DNA of 64,000 nt from assembly GCF_017809215.1 (NCBI RefSeq), contig NZ_CP065424.1:1448001-1512000 (forward strand), written 5' to 3'. Position numbers and translations under genes: made by a program. The notes beneath the pieces are model-generated. The model was not told where the DNA came from and made no database searches. It saw only the letters and a list, made by a program, of their open reading frames with translations. Positions 1 to 7,339 of this stretch are shown here, piece by piece (the first letter of the stretch is position 1; each line of letters begins with the position of its first letter). This DNA is from Heyndrickxia oleronia (GTDB taxonomy: Bacteria; Bacillota; Bacilli; Bacillales; Bacillaceae_C).

Positions 1-1
1 C

Positions 2-1027
2 GGAATCGTTGGACAGGATATAGATGGTGCAATAATTACAGGGAATTTTTGGACTTACGAGGTAAATAGTGATATTCTCAATATAGAATGGTTTAATTTA
101 TTTGTTTCTTCAAGCAAGTTCATCAAAATTTGCGAAGAAGCGAGTTCAGGGACAACTAACCGAAAGTATCTCAATGAAGAGAAGTTCTTAAACTATGAAC
201 TATTTTTGCCTTCAAAATCGGAGCAAGATGCATTTGTAAATAAATGCTTTAAGTATAAGAATAAAGTTGATTTAATAGCTAATGAACTGGATAAACAAAT
301 AGAAAACGTAAAAATGCTAAAGGAACAATTACTCGAAGAGGCTCTGCAAGGTTTCTTGACGGATAAAGAGAAAACTGAAATTATAAATTTTCAATCTGTA
401 CAAGGGCAAATTGGTAATGAGAGTAATATCCCTCTGAATTGGAAATGGAAAAAAATCAAGGATGTAGCAGATGTAAATCCAAGAAATAAATTGGATGATG
501 AACTTGAAGTTTCTTTTATTCCAATGGCTCTCATAGAAGATGGATATAGTAACAAACATTCTTCAGAAATTAAAAAGTGGAAAGAAATAAAGAGTGGCTT
601 TACACATTTTAGAGAAAATGATGTTGTAGTTGCGAAAATTACTCCATGCTTTGAAAATAGAAAATCTGTTGTAATGAAAAACTTAACCAATGGTTATGGA
701 GCAGGAACAACAGAGTTGCACGTATTACGTTCACATGAAATTGTTCTACCAGAATATTTGTTGTTAATTGTAAAGTCTAAAAGTTTTATTGAGAGTGGAG
801 TAGCTACTTACACTGGAACTGCGGGACAACAACGTGTAAAAAAAGACTTTGTATCAAACTTTAGTTTTCCCCTACCGCCAATAGAAGAACAAAGAAAAAT
901 AGTCAATAAATTTCAAAACATGATAGAATACTGCGAAGAAACTCACGAAGGCATTATTAAAACGAAAAGTGAAGTATTAGAACTTTACGAAACGATTAAA
1001 AGTGGAATTGTTTTTTTAGAAGAATAA
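2..1027 (+). CDS. hsdS: Type I restriction specificity subunit HsdS, 5' end outside window
   Basis: The reading frame is open from base 2, so the gene starts left of the window and the TTG at 206 is an internal codon. HsdS gives target recognition to the type I HsdM/HsdR complex. Visible from the left: the end of the first target-recognition domain, a central helical spacer (LLEEALQG), a second recognition domain starting near IPLNWKWKKI, and the distal conserved block LPPIEEQRKI with a C-terminal helix. The sequence LPSKSEQDAF after domain 1 repeats the LPPIEEQ type of boundary, as expected of a two-domain subunit. hsdM and hsdR are not in the window. A strong hairpin follows 8 bp after the stop codon, so this is the last gene of its operon. 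Family assignment is confident; the recognition sequence cannot be read from sequence. Confidence 0.9.
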   Translation, partial: GIVGQDIDGAIITGNFWTYEVNSDILNIEWFNLFVSSSKFIKICEEASSGTTNRKYLNEEKFLNYELFLPSKSEQDAFVNKCFKYKNKVDLIANELDKQIENVKMLKEQLLEEALQGFLTDKEKTEIINFQSVQGQIGNESNIPLNWKWKKIKDVADVNPRNKLDDELEVSFIPMALIEDGYSNKHSSEIKKWKEIKSGFTHFRENDVVVAKITPCFENRKSVVMKNLTNGYGAGTTELHVLRSHEIVLPEYLLLIVKSKSFIESGVATYTGTAGQQRVKKDFVSNFSFPLPPIEEQRKIVNKFQNMIEYCEETHEGIIKTKSEVLELYETIKSGIVFLEE

Positions 1028-1035
1028 ATAGTAAG

Positions 1036-1060
1036 AAGGACAAGTATATAACTTGTCCTT
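1036..1060 (+). terminator. Terminator after hsdS
   Basis: Perfect 10-bp stem AAGGACAAGT/ACTTGTCCTT with a 5-nt loop, followed by TTGTATT. It closes the hsd transcription unit. Confidence 0.8.
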
Positions 1061-1100
1061 TTGTATTAACAATCAATACACCTTCCATGAGAAATGGAAA

Positions 1101-1168
1101 GGATTTTTACGAGAACGACCAGAAAAATTACCCTTTTTGCCAATATGGAGCTTTGGGGTGATGTTTTC
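1101..1168 (+). repeat. Island hairpin repeat, copy A
   Basis: Shares GAGAACGACCA, then CCTTTTTGC, then GGAGCTTTGGGGTG with copies at 6428-6494 and 7527-7594. The stem is imperfect here (ACCC/GGGT). It lies about 90 bp before the OLD-family gene. Confidence 0.7.
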
Positions 1169-1261
1169 TTTTTTTAGGAAAAGATTTAGAGATAAAAGTC
1201 GAAATATAGGGAAATATGTTACAATAATATCAATAATTATTGAATTGAAGGAGTGAGGAGA

Positions 1262-3214
1262 ATGAAGCTAAGTAATATAGAGATTAAAAATTATAAATCA
1301 ATTAGCTGTATAGAAGTACATATAGACTCCTTAACGGCTATAGTTGGCAAAAACAACTTTGGAAAGTCTTCAATTTTGGATGCCATACAATGCTTTTATG
1401 GAGAAAAAAATATTGATGTAGATAACTTTCACTTAGGAACTGACGAGGATATTGAAATTAAAGTTACCTTTGATGATATTACTGAATCAGATATTGAAAG
1501 ATGCTTTGGTTATAAATCTATGGTATCTAAAACTAATATAAATATAAAAAAAAGACCAGATGATGAAAAGTATGCTAAGAAGCAATTTGAAAAATTAAAG
1601 GATGATAGAGAAAAAAAGTTTCAAGAGACAATTGAAAAGTACAATTTAGATTTTCCAAATAAATGTACAACAACAGTTACTTTTTTATATTTAAAGAATG
1701 GAAAATCAAGTTATAAGATTGATGAAAATGTAAACATTACGAAAACAGATTTGTTTAAATTTTTACCACCAATAAAAGTAATTTCCGCAATTAGAACTCC
1801 AGACAAAGAAACTACAGCAGGAACTAAATCCAACCTCAAAGAGTTAATATCCTTACTTCAAAGTGAAAATGATGCTTCAGATTATATAGACTTGCCTAAT
1901 ATTGATGGGAAATTATCCTATGGGGAAATAAAAACACTTATTTCTCAAAAAGAAGAAGAAAAATGTCAACTTTTATCTAAAGATTTAACAATTAATTTCC
2001 AAAACGCAATAAATACTGATTCCTTATCCGTTAAGGTTAAAATTGATAATTCATTCAAATTTGATTTTAAATATAAAACTGTTTTAACGGATAAGGACGT
2101 TCCAGGTAGAGAGGTAGATATCCTTTTCTGCGGAACAGGTCTCCAAAGTATGATGATTCTTTCAATCCTACAATCTTATATAAAGCTAAAGAAAGATGAT
2201 GACTTTATTTTATTGATTGAGGAACCAGAAGTCTATTTGCATCCTTCTTTGCAAAGGAAAATGATTAATACGTTACTTAAAATCAGTGAACGAAATCAAA
2301 TTATTTTAACTACCCACTCCCCGATTATCGTTAGTAAAATTGATAAAGGGAATATTCATTGTGTAAACAAGGATAAGGGAGTAACTTCATTAGTAGAAGC
2401 AACAGTAGAAAATATAGTACAAGAATTAGGAGTTCAAATATCTGATATTCTAAACAAACAAGCAGTAATGTTTGTTGAAGGTAAAGATGATGCACGTTTA
2501 TTTAGTCTATTAATTAATAAAATTGCAAATCATAAAGGATTAGACTCAAATTTCTCTGAGAGATATATTGATATTATTCAAACAGATGGTTTTGATAAAA
2601 TGAGTTTCTATGCTAATGCTCAAATTCTGCATAAGGATGCTGTCACAGCTCCATATTGGGTAATTACTGATTCAGATGGTGAGCATGTTGAGGACAGGAG
2701 AAGGGCTTTAATGGAAAAAGGAAAAGCCAATGGTCTGAGCATAAGGGAAGAGCAATTTAAAATTTTATCGGAGTATGCCATTGAATCATATTTCTTAGAC
2801 TCTAATCTATTAAATATTGTGTTTGAATTTGAGGATAAAGATTCAACCCATTTATGTGGTTTATACTTTCAAAAATACGAAGAAGCATTGGGGAATTTAA
2901 GGGAAGGCAAAAGTAAGATGAATAAAAAAGCCTTTAGAAGTAACTTTAAGCCCAAAATAATGTTTTCAGATTTGGATAAACCAGAAAAGGCAATTGAGAT
3001 TATCTTAGATAATAATTATGGTGCAGACGATGGGTTTAAAAAGTCGAGAAAAATACTGATAGAGAAATGGAATAATCACAGTGACCCGATTGATTTCTTT
3101 ATCAGACAATTAGATTATTCAGTTCTTATAGAATCTAAAATGAAAGAGTTAATGGTTCATTTAGAAGAAATCATTGTCTTAATTAGTGGCGAAAGAGAAA
3201 AAGTTTTGGATTAA
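1262..3214 (+). CDS. OLD-family ATP-dependent endonuclease (AAA ATPase plus TOPRIM)
   Basis: 650 aa. Start ATG 1262 is chosen because AAGGAG lies 9 nt upstream; the GTG at 1253 overlaps that site. N-terminal SMC/RecF-like ATPase: Walker A GKNNFGKSS at residues 30-38, a signature-like GTGLQSMM, Walker B LLIEEPEVYLHP, and a switch histidine in ILTTHSP. The C-terminal half is a TOPRIM nuclease with FVEGKDDARLF (near residue 406) and the acidic ITDSDGEH (near residue 470). OLD proteins are known anti-phage nucleases. No UvrD/GajB helicase or reverse transcriptase gene lies beside it, so it looks like the stand-alone class, unless the GNAT gene 61 bp downstream is a partner. Position next to hsdS supports a defence role (inference). 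Confidence 0.9.
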   Translation: MKLSNIEIKNYKSISCIEVHIDSLTAIVGKNNFGKSSILDAIQCFYGEKNIDVDNFHLGTDEDIEIKVTFDDITESDIERCFGYKSMVSKTNINIKKRPDDEKYAKKQFEKLKDDREKKFQETIEKYNLDFPNKCTTTVTFLYLKNGKSSYKIDENVNITKTDLFKFLPPIKVISAIRTPDKETTAGTKSNLKELISLLQSENDASDYIDLPNIDGKLSYGEIKTLISQKEEEKCQLLSKDLTINFQNAINTDSLSVKVKIDNSFKFDFKYKTVLTDKDVPGREVDILFCGTGLQSMMILSILQSYIKLKKDDDFILLIEEPEVYLHPSLQRKMINTLLKISERNQIILTTHSPIIVSKIDKGNIHCVNKDKGVTSLVEATVENIVQELGVQISDILNKQAVMFVEGKDDARLFSLLINKIANHKGLDSNFSERYIDIIQTDGFDKMSFYANAQILHKDAVTAPYWVITDSDGEHVEDRRRALMEKGKANGLSIREEQFKILSEYAIESYFLDSNLLNIVFEFEDKDSTHLCGLYFQKYEEALGNLREGKSKMNKKAFRSNFKPKIMFSDLDKPEKAIEIILDNNYGADDGFKKSRKILIEKWNNHSDPIDFFIRQLDYSVLIESKMKELMVHLEEIIVLISGEREKVLD

Positions 3215-3275
3215 TTCCAACCAATAATTATTAGTAGAATTTAGAAGAAAGCAAAATATTGAAGGTGGAGAATTA

Positions 3276-3647
3276 ATGAGATTATTAGATTGCACTAAAG
3301 AGGAGTTAAAAATTTATAAAGAAAAGTTCGATTTAAAATTAGGAACATGGGATATGGCAGAGCCAGAAGACATATCTATGATTGAAATTGACGGTGAAAT
3401 TGTTGCTCTAATAGAGTTTTCTATTGGTATGTATGGAGAAAATAGTGTACAAATAGATAACTTTGAAGTTTTTAATAAAGGGAGAGGTATTGGTAGTAAA
3501 ATTGTTGAAGAACTAACAAAAGACTTAGAAGGAGCAAAAGTTTACTTATATCCGTATTCTAAAAAAAGCGATGCATTTTGGAAGAAATGCAAATTTGAAG
3601 TTTTCGATGATGGGACAGGAACACCAATACTTTGCTATCAAGAATAA
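3276..3647 (+). CDS. Small GNAT-family acetyltransferase-like protein
   Basis: 123 aa with a good GGTGGAG site 7 nt before ATG. The core of the GNAT fold is visible: a central strand VQIDNFEVF, the acetyl-CoA loop GRGIGSKIVEEL (residues about 69-80; pattern R/Q-x-x-G-x-G/A), and the closing FWKKCKFEVF. It lacks a recognisable substrate-specific N-terminal half. The gene follows the OLD gene in the same direction and is followed by a hairpin, so they probably share a transcript. The substrate is unknown. It could be an unrelated passenger or an accessory protein of the nuclease; no evidence here separates the two. Confidence 0.75.
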   Translation: MRLLDCTKEELKIYKEKFDLKLGTWDMAEPEDISMIEIDGEIVALIEFSIGMYGENSVQIDNFEVFNKGRGIGSKIVEELTKDLEGAKVYLYPYSKKSDAFWKKCKFEVFDDGTGTPILCYQE

Positions 3648-3695
3648 GCCTGTGTTCAACTTTTAGGGAATTTTGAGTAGAACAAGAAATAAAAA

Positions 3696-3725
3696 AAAGA
3701 GGACATCATTATAGAAGTCCTCTTT
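3696..3725. terminator. Convergent terminator between GNAT and regulator genes
   Basis: Stem AAAGAGGAC/GTCCTCTTT (3696-3704 with 3717-3725), flanked by an A-run on the left and a T-containing run on the right, so it can work in both directions. Confidence 0.75.
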
Positions 3726-3782
3726 AAATTTAATGATGAATCAACAAAACAACTAACATATCCTAATAAAAAGTGGAAAAAC

Positions 3783-4013
3783 TTATAATTCCCTTTCCAT
3801 TTCACGAAAAAGTTCCGATGTTTTAACTTCTAAGCCTTCCGCAATTTTAACGACATTTATTAATGTAACATTCCTTATACCTCTCTCCACCTCACTAATA
3901 TAAGTTCTATGAAGGCCCACTATTTCAGCAAATTTTTCTTGAGAAATGTTTTTTGAGAGTCTTAGTTTTCTTACAGTAAGTCCGAATTGAGTTTTAACAT
4001 ACTTATCTTCCAT
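3783..4013 (-). CDS. XRE-family regulator resembling restriction-modification controller (C) proteins
   Basis: 76 aa, almost entirely one helix-turn-helix domain: FGLTVRKLR, ISQEKFAEIVGLH and RTYISEVERG (recognition helix), then NVTLINVVKIAEGL. Size and pattern fit the C proteins that time expression of type II restriction enzymes. Supporting this, the DNA 22 nt upstream of its ATG is a C-box-like operator (4036-4063), and there is almost no Shine-Dalgarno sequence before the start, as in the leaderless C genes. No type II methylase or endonuclease gene is adjacent in the window, so it is either an orphan controller or governs the divergent genes to its right. Assignment to XRE is sure; the C-protein role is an inference. 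Confidence 0.8.
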   Translation of the reverse strand: MEDKYVKTQFGLTVRKLRLSKNISQEKFAEIVGLHRTYISEVERGIRNVTLINVVKIAEGLEVKTSELFREMEREL

Positions 4014-4035
4014 AGTTTCAATTTAAAAAAATGCA

Positions 4036-4063
4036 GACTATATATCTACAGACTATGAGTGAC
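4036..4063 (-). promoter_or_regulatory. C-box-like operator
   Basis: Read on the minus strand it contains CACTCATAGTC and GATATATAGTC separated by TGTA. Each half approximates the palindrome GACT-N3-AGTC typical of C-protein boxes, and the layout matches the PvuII-type double box. It lies between the regulator gene and the divergent promoter. Confidence 0.65.
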
Positions 4064-4087
4064 ATTTTGTGAAATGTTGACTATAAT
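4059..4087 (+). promoter_or_regulatory. Sigma-A promoter, divergent from the regulator
   Basis: GTGACA (5 of 6 to TTGACA), 17-bp spacer, perfect TATAAT at 4082-4087. The -35 element overlaps the C-box, so binding of the regulator would compete with RNA polymerase here. Confidence 0.7.
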
Positions 4088-4177
4088 AGATAAGGATTAT
4101 TAAAAATTTTTTCCTGAAGTAAGAGGTTGATTAGATGAATAGTTCAAGGCTGACTATCGTAAATGATATATATAACA

Positions 4178-4212
4178 AAAACACTTTATTTCCTTCGGGG
4201 CTAAAGTGTTTT
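4178..4212 (+). terminator. Terminator or attenuator in the leader of the unknown gene cluster
   Basis: 11-bp stem AAAACACTTTA/TAAAGTGTTTT followed by more T residues, about 85 nt after the predicted start of the 4059-4087 promoter and 58 nt before the next gene. It would give a short RNA of about 120 nt or attenuate the downstream genes. A 35-codon ATG frame (from 4135) runs through it with a weak AGAGG site; I do not call it a gene. Confidence 0.7.
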
Positions 4213-4270
4213 TTTGTATCCTATCTTACTTGGAGGAAATAGTAAATTATTTTTTACAGGGGGAGTCACT

Positions 4271-4690
4271 TTGAAAATAGAAAATTGGGCTTTAGAAAAG
4301 GAGAATAAAAATACTGCCTATTTATGTATCTCTATGAGTGGAGAAGGAAGAAAATTCACCTCATTAATGACAAGTATGGAGGAGATGAAAATTGAGAGGA
4401 AAATAGGAGAACTTAGTTCTTATCATTCCGATGATGGGAAGTTACAATGGCATAGAAACAGAGTATATATTGATAGGAGACATCAAATAAATTTCTTTAC
4501 GATGAATGGTGATTTGCAGATTGTTATTGGCGAAGTTACTCTAAGTATTCGTGATTTTGAAGCTAAAAGTAAAATTAAAGATTTTACAAACTTAACAATA
4601 GCAATAACTTTAGAAGCTGTAAGTCCTGTATTGTGTGTAAAACCCTGGGAGTTACTTAATTTTATCGTCATTAAAGACATAAAGAAATGA
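4271..4690 (+). CDS. Unknown protein, first gene of an unknown five-gene cluster
   Basis: 139 aa. Start TTG 4271 follows AGGGGGAG by 6 nt; an in-frame TTG at 4214 lies inside the terminator T-run and is rejected. The protein has no signal peptide, no membrane segment and one cysteine; alternating hydrophobic segments (NTAYLCISM, LQIVIGEVTLSI, TNLTIAITLEAV) suggest mostly beta structure. I do not recognise the family. It is the first gene downstream of the promoter that overlaps the C-box. Confidence 0.7.
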   Translation: MKIENWALEKENKNTAYLCISMSGEGRKFTSLMTSMEEMKIERKIGELSSYHSDDGKLQWHRNRVYIDRRHQINFFTMNGDLQIVIGEVTLSIRDFEAKSKIKDFTNLTIAITLEAVSPVLCVKPWELLNFIVIKDIKK

Positions 4691-4761
4691 TTATGTAATG
4701 GATATAGTGATAGGTTTTTATTATGGATAATTTATCCATTAGCAGATAGGGGGCAGTCTTT

Positions 4762-5088
4762 ATGGATAGGATGGATGAATTGATTAATTCATGGCAATTA
4801 AACCGAGCCTTCAATGAATTTTGGGAAGATAAAAATGACTCTATTAATAGAATATACGAAAATATCCAGAATCAATTAAGAGATACCTTCTTTACTGGAT
4901 ATCAGGTGGGGTATGAAAATGGACATTTTGATGGAATAACGGATGCAAAATTAAAAATGATGGTGAAATTGGCAGTACATAAAAATTTTGATGATAATAC
5001 AATTTTAAAAGTGTTGGAAAAAGAAAATGAAAAAGATTATGTAAAAGCACTTAATGAAATTCGACAGAAGCAAATGAACGATTATTAA
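4762..5088 (+). CDS. Unknown small acidic helical protein
   Basis: 108 aa, ATG preceded by TAGGGGGC. Predominantly charged and helical, with a glycine-periodic stretch TGYQVGYENGHFDGITDA (residues about 43-60) that resembles amphipathic glycine-repeat helices such as those of Yae1-like proteins, but I cannot assign it. The C-terminal half (DDNTILKVLEKENEKDYVKAL) looks like a short helical hairpin. Lies 71 bp after the previous gene and 10 bp before the zinc-ribbon gene, so probably cotranscribed. Confidence 0.7.
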   Translation: MDRMDELINSWQLNRAFNEFWEDKNDSINRIYENIQNQLRDTFFTGYQVGYENGHFDGITDAKLKMMVKLAVHKNFDDNTILKVLEKENEKDYVKALNEIRQKQMNDY

Positions 5089-5098
5089 GGAGAGAGTG

Positions 5099-5305
5099 GT
5101 GAAGAAAAGAATGAAGAATGAGCAAGAAATACCAAAAGAATATTGCCCATATTGTGGTAAAAATTTGATAAGAGTGCTCTCGAAACAAGAACAAAAGAAA
5201 TACAATCTTGTTTATGTAAGTGAAAAAATCGGTATTTCCAATAGGGATTCAATCATTGCCTGGGAATGCCCTTATTGCTCTAAAACTTGGAAAAGGGAAT
5301 TTTGA
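5099..5305 (+). CDS. Small zinc-ribbon protein
   Basis: 68 aa with two knuckles, CPYCGKNL near the N-terminus and CPYCSKTW near the C-terminus, the usual four-cysteine zinc ribbon spacing. The AAGGAGA site at 5087-5093 fits the GTG at 5099 best; ATG 5111 is possible. No catalytic motif is visible. Such ribbons bind nucleic acid or protein; the role is unknown. Located in the middle of the unknown cluster. Confidence 0.65.
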   Translation: MKKRMKNEQEIPKEYCPYCGKNLIRVLSKQEQKKYNLVYVSEKIGISNRDSIIAWECPYCSKTWKREF

Positions 5306-5404
5306 CTTTGGATATATTGTCATTTATCTATTCTATGGTTCATAGAGTTAAAAGGTTTAAAACAAGGTATAAAAAACAAAAGAATAAAGTTAAGGAGATT
5401 TGCG

Positions 5405-5875
5405 ATGGAGCTAATACCTAAAAGAGAACCACAAAAGATAACATATAAGCAAGTACAAGAATATGTACCCGAAAAAATGGAGATGTACGAAAACAATCTG
5501 TTTTTTACCGAAGGAGAACGAATCAAAATGCTTTTGATATTATTGCAAAATGTCGGATTAGAGACTATGGTAAAAAACTTGCCGATAAAAACCCGAAAGG
5601 AGTTGGAAAAAGTTATGGAAGAAATTGAAATGGAACGAAAATGTAAAGAAATTGTAGAACAAGTGGTTTCACAATTTGGTCGTTCGCTCAACATGAATCA
5701 CGAGTATCAATATAACAAGAAAAAGAATACTTTATTTATTTATTGCCATATTCTCGATACGGATTCTCTTTGGTTTTATCGTTATTTTTACGACAATAAA
5801 AATGATAAATTTATCGAACAAGAGAAACAAGGATTAGAATCTGCAGATACAGTACGAAGATTAATGAATAAATAA
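5405..5875 (+). CDS. Unknown protein of the island cluster
   Basis: 156 aa, AAGGAG 8 nt before ATG. N-terminal half is helical (YKQVQEYVPEKMEMYENN, then ERIKMLLILLQNVGLETMV), followed by a charged helix and a C-terminal segment of aromatic beta type (TLFIYCHILDTDSLWFYRYFY). No signal peptide, membrane segment or known catalytic motif. Not recognised. It is followed 27 bp later by a 51-aa gene, suggesting a translationally coupled pair. Confidence 0.7.
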   Translation: MELIPKREPQKITYKQVQEYVPEKMEMYENNLFFTEGERIKMLLILLQNVGLETMVKNLPIKTRKELEKVMEEIEMERKCKEIVEQVVSQFGRSLNMNHEYQYNKKKNTLFIYCHILDTDSLWFYRYFYDNKNDKFIEQEKQGLESADTVRRLMNK

Positions 5876-5902
5876 ATTGTTATTTTTGGAGGATTGATTG
5901 AT

Positions 5903-6058
5903 ATGCCAATTCAGGTTGTCATCCCTACTGACAAAAATAAATTGGAACAACAGATTGAAGCGTTGCAATATTTGTTGCAACAGGATATTAATGATAAAGA
6001 CAGAGAAATTCATTCTAAGGCAATTACCTCATTAAAAGAGGCATTTGATAACTTATAG
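5903..6058 (+). CDS. 51-aa unknown coiled protein
   Basis: Encodes 51 aa from ATG 5903, with GGAGG 9 nt upstream. Starts MPIQVVIPTDKN and continues as a highly charged, heptad-like helix (LEQQIEALQYLLQQ). It is the last gene before a strong terminator at 6092, which together with its ribosome site argues that it is real. Function unknown. Confidence 0.6.
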   Translation: MPIQVVIPTDKNKLEQQIEALQYLLQQDINDKDREIHSKAITSLKEAFDNL

Positions 6059-6091
6059 CATATAGGAATTGTATCCTCATGATATTTATGT

Positions 6092-6136
6092 AACAAGGAG
6101 TAGGAAACCTGTAAAGTTAAATCCCTACTCTTTGTT
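6092..6136 (+). terminator. Terminator of the unknown gene cluster
   Basis: 13-bp stem (AACAAGGAGTAGG with CCTACTCTTTGTT, one G-T pair) followed by six T residues. Confidence 0.85.
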
Positions 6137-6564
6137 TTTTTCAAAGGGTCTCCAAAACTATTGTATATGGTTGCATCGGACATCTAATGCAAAAAGAATT
6201 TTCCGAATGAAGTGAGAGAGTATGTACAACAAAAGCGTGATAATCGAAAGCCTTTGTCATTGAAAAATAATGAAAATATTAACAGTAATTAATCCCCTAT
6301 AAAGTAACAAGATGGTTAATATACTGGAAACCTAACTATTTTTATTGTAACATTAAAGTGACAACGATACTGGACATTTATTGTTGTCCGTATAACCGAG
6401 CTTTAATAGTTTGGTTCATTGAAAAATAGGATTGTTTACGAGAACGACCAAGATAAAACCACCTTTTTGCGGAGCTTTAGGGTGGTTTTTCCCTTTCTTA
6501 CTTTCAGTAGGGTGATGAATTAACCAAGAATCATTAAACAAATATCAATTAAGAGGAGAAAAAG
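6137..6564. other. Gene-free stretch with gene remnant and hairpin repeat
   Basis: No convincing gene. A frame at about 6193-6291 (from FPNEVREYVQQKRDNRK to a TAA) has no start and a stop immediately upstream, so it looks like a gene remnant. GACAAC/GTTGTC inverted arms lie near 6360-6395. The hairpin repeat copy B is at 6428-6494. Confidence 0.5.
6428..6494 (+). repeat. Island hairpin repeat, copy B
   Basis: Best formed copy: ACGAGAACGACCA, then stem AAAACCACC (6455-6463) with GGTGGTTTT (6481-6489), loop containing TTTTTGCGGAGCTTTAG. It ends 70 bp before the transglutaminase-like gene and can act as a terminator. Confidence 0.75.
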
Positions 6565-7185
6565 ATGATTCCACATTTTAATAGCAAATTAGAATTTCTA
6601 CAATACCTATCTAACGAATGCATTCATAATATTGAAAAAATACAACTGAAACATCCACAAGAAAAAGGGATTCAAAAGGCATATGCTTCTACTTTAAACT
6701 ATTTAGCAAAAACTGAAGAAGCATCAGGGGGGTGTCATTTGATTTCCGTTATGTTACATATTTTGTTATCTGAGCAAGGCATCGAAAATGAATTGGTAAT
6801 AGGGGAAGTGGAGGACTATGAAGCCAATACGCAATTTAGTCATTCTTGGGTTGAAGTAGATGGGGAAATATTTGACCCTGCAATCATGCACACATTGGAT
6901 GGAAACGTACATCCACCAGTTTATAATAGTGTAAAATTGACACTCGAACCGCCTACTATGGAGTACGGTGTGTCGGAAAACAAAGACGCATTGGATAAAG
7001 ATGCTAAGCGACTATTAGATATGAGTGTGACATCTTATCTTGATGCGATTAAAGATTACGGATACCATAAGAATTTTTTGTGGGATGAAATATTAAAAGC
7101 AGGAATCGGTATTATTGGCTACTCCAATTTATCGAGGCTTCGCAAGAAGTACGATAGTCATTTTAGAGTGTTAAAAACGAAATAA
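6565..7185 (+). CDS. Transglutaminase-like cysteine enzyme, unknown substrate
   Basis: 206 aa, AAGAGGAG 7 nt before ATG. The core shows the Cys-His-Asp order of the transglutaminase/protease fold: Cys in GGCHLISVMLHILL (near residue 57, start of the long helix), His in SHSWVEVDG (near residue 92) and Asp in EIFDPA (near residue 101). No signal peptide, so it acts in the cytoplasm. Proteins of this fold cleave or crosslink peptides, including maturation proteases of lasso peptides, but no lasso cyclase is nearby. It is followed by a 43-aa basic protein gene, a possible substrate or partner (speculative). Confidence 0.75.
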   Translation: MIPHFNSKLEFLQYLSNECIHNIEKIQLKHPQEKGIQKAYASTLNYLAKTEEASGGCHLISVMLHILLSEQGIENELVIGEVEDYEANTQFSHSWVEVDGEIFDPAIMHTLDGNVHPPVYNSVKLTLEPPTMEYGVSENKDALDKDAKRLLDMSVTSYLDAIKDYGYHKNFLWDEILKAGIGIIGYSNLSRLRKKYDSHFRVLKTK

Positions 7186-7207
7186 AATATAGCGAAGGTG
7201 GTAAGTT

Positions 7208-7339
7208 ATGACGCTAAAATGTAAGAATGCGACTAACCCAACCAGAAGACCAATGTCTGTGCCGATGAAAGAGGCACTTGAGGACTTAAAAAAAATGAAT
7301 AATAAAGTATTACGAGTTATCGCTAAAAGGGGCTTTTAA
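7208..7339 (+). CDS. 43-aa basic protein
   Basis: ATG 7208 with GAAGGTGG upstream, 22 bp after the transglutaminase-like gene. The peptide is basic (CKNATNPTRRPMSV, then a helix ending in VIAKRGF). It is too small for family assignment. Followed by an imperfect AAGGAA-GAAGAA/TTCTTCCTT hairpin that would end the transcript. Confidence 0.55.
   Translation: MTLKCKNATNPTRRPMSVPMKEALEDLKKMNNKVLRVIAKRGF

Noticed and set aside
1053..1256. 67-codon frame between hsdS and the OLD gene
   Set aside because: Starts inside the hsdS terminator, has no ribosome site, and crosses the hairpin repeat.
4135..4242. 35-codon ATG frame in the leader of the unknown cluster
   Set aside because: Weak ribosome site and it runs through the terminator hairpin; possible leader peptide but not supportable.
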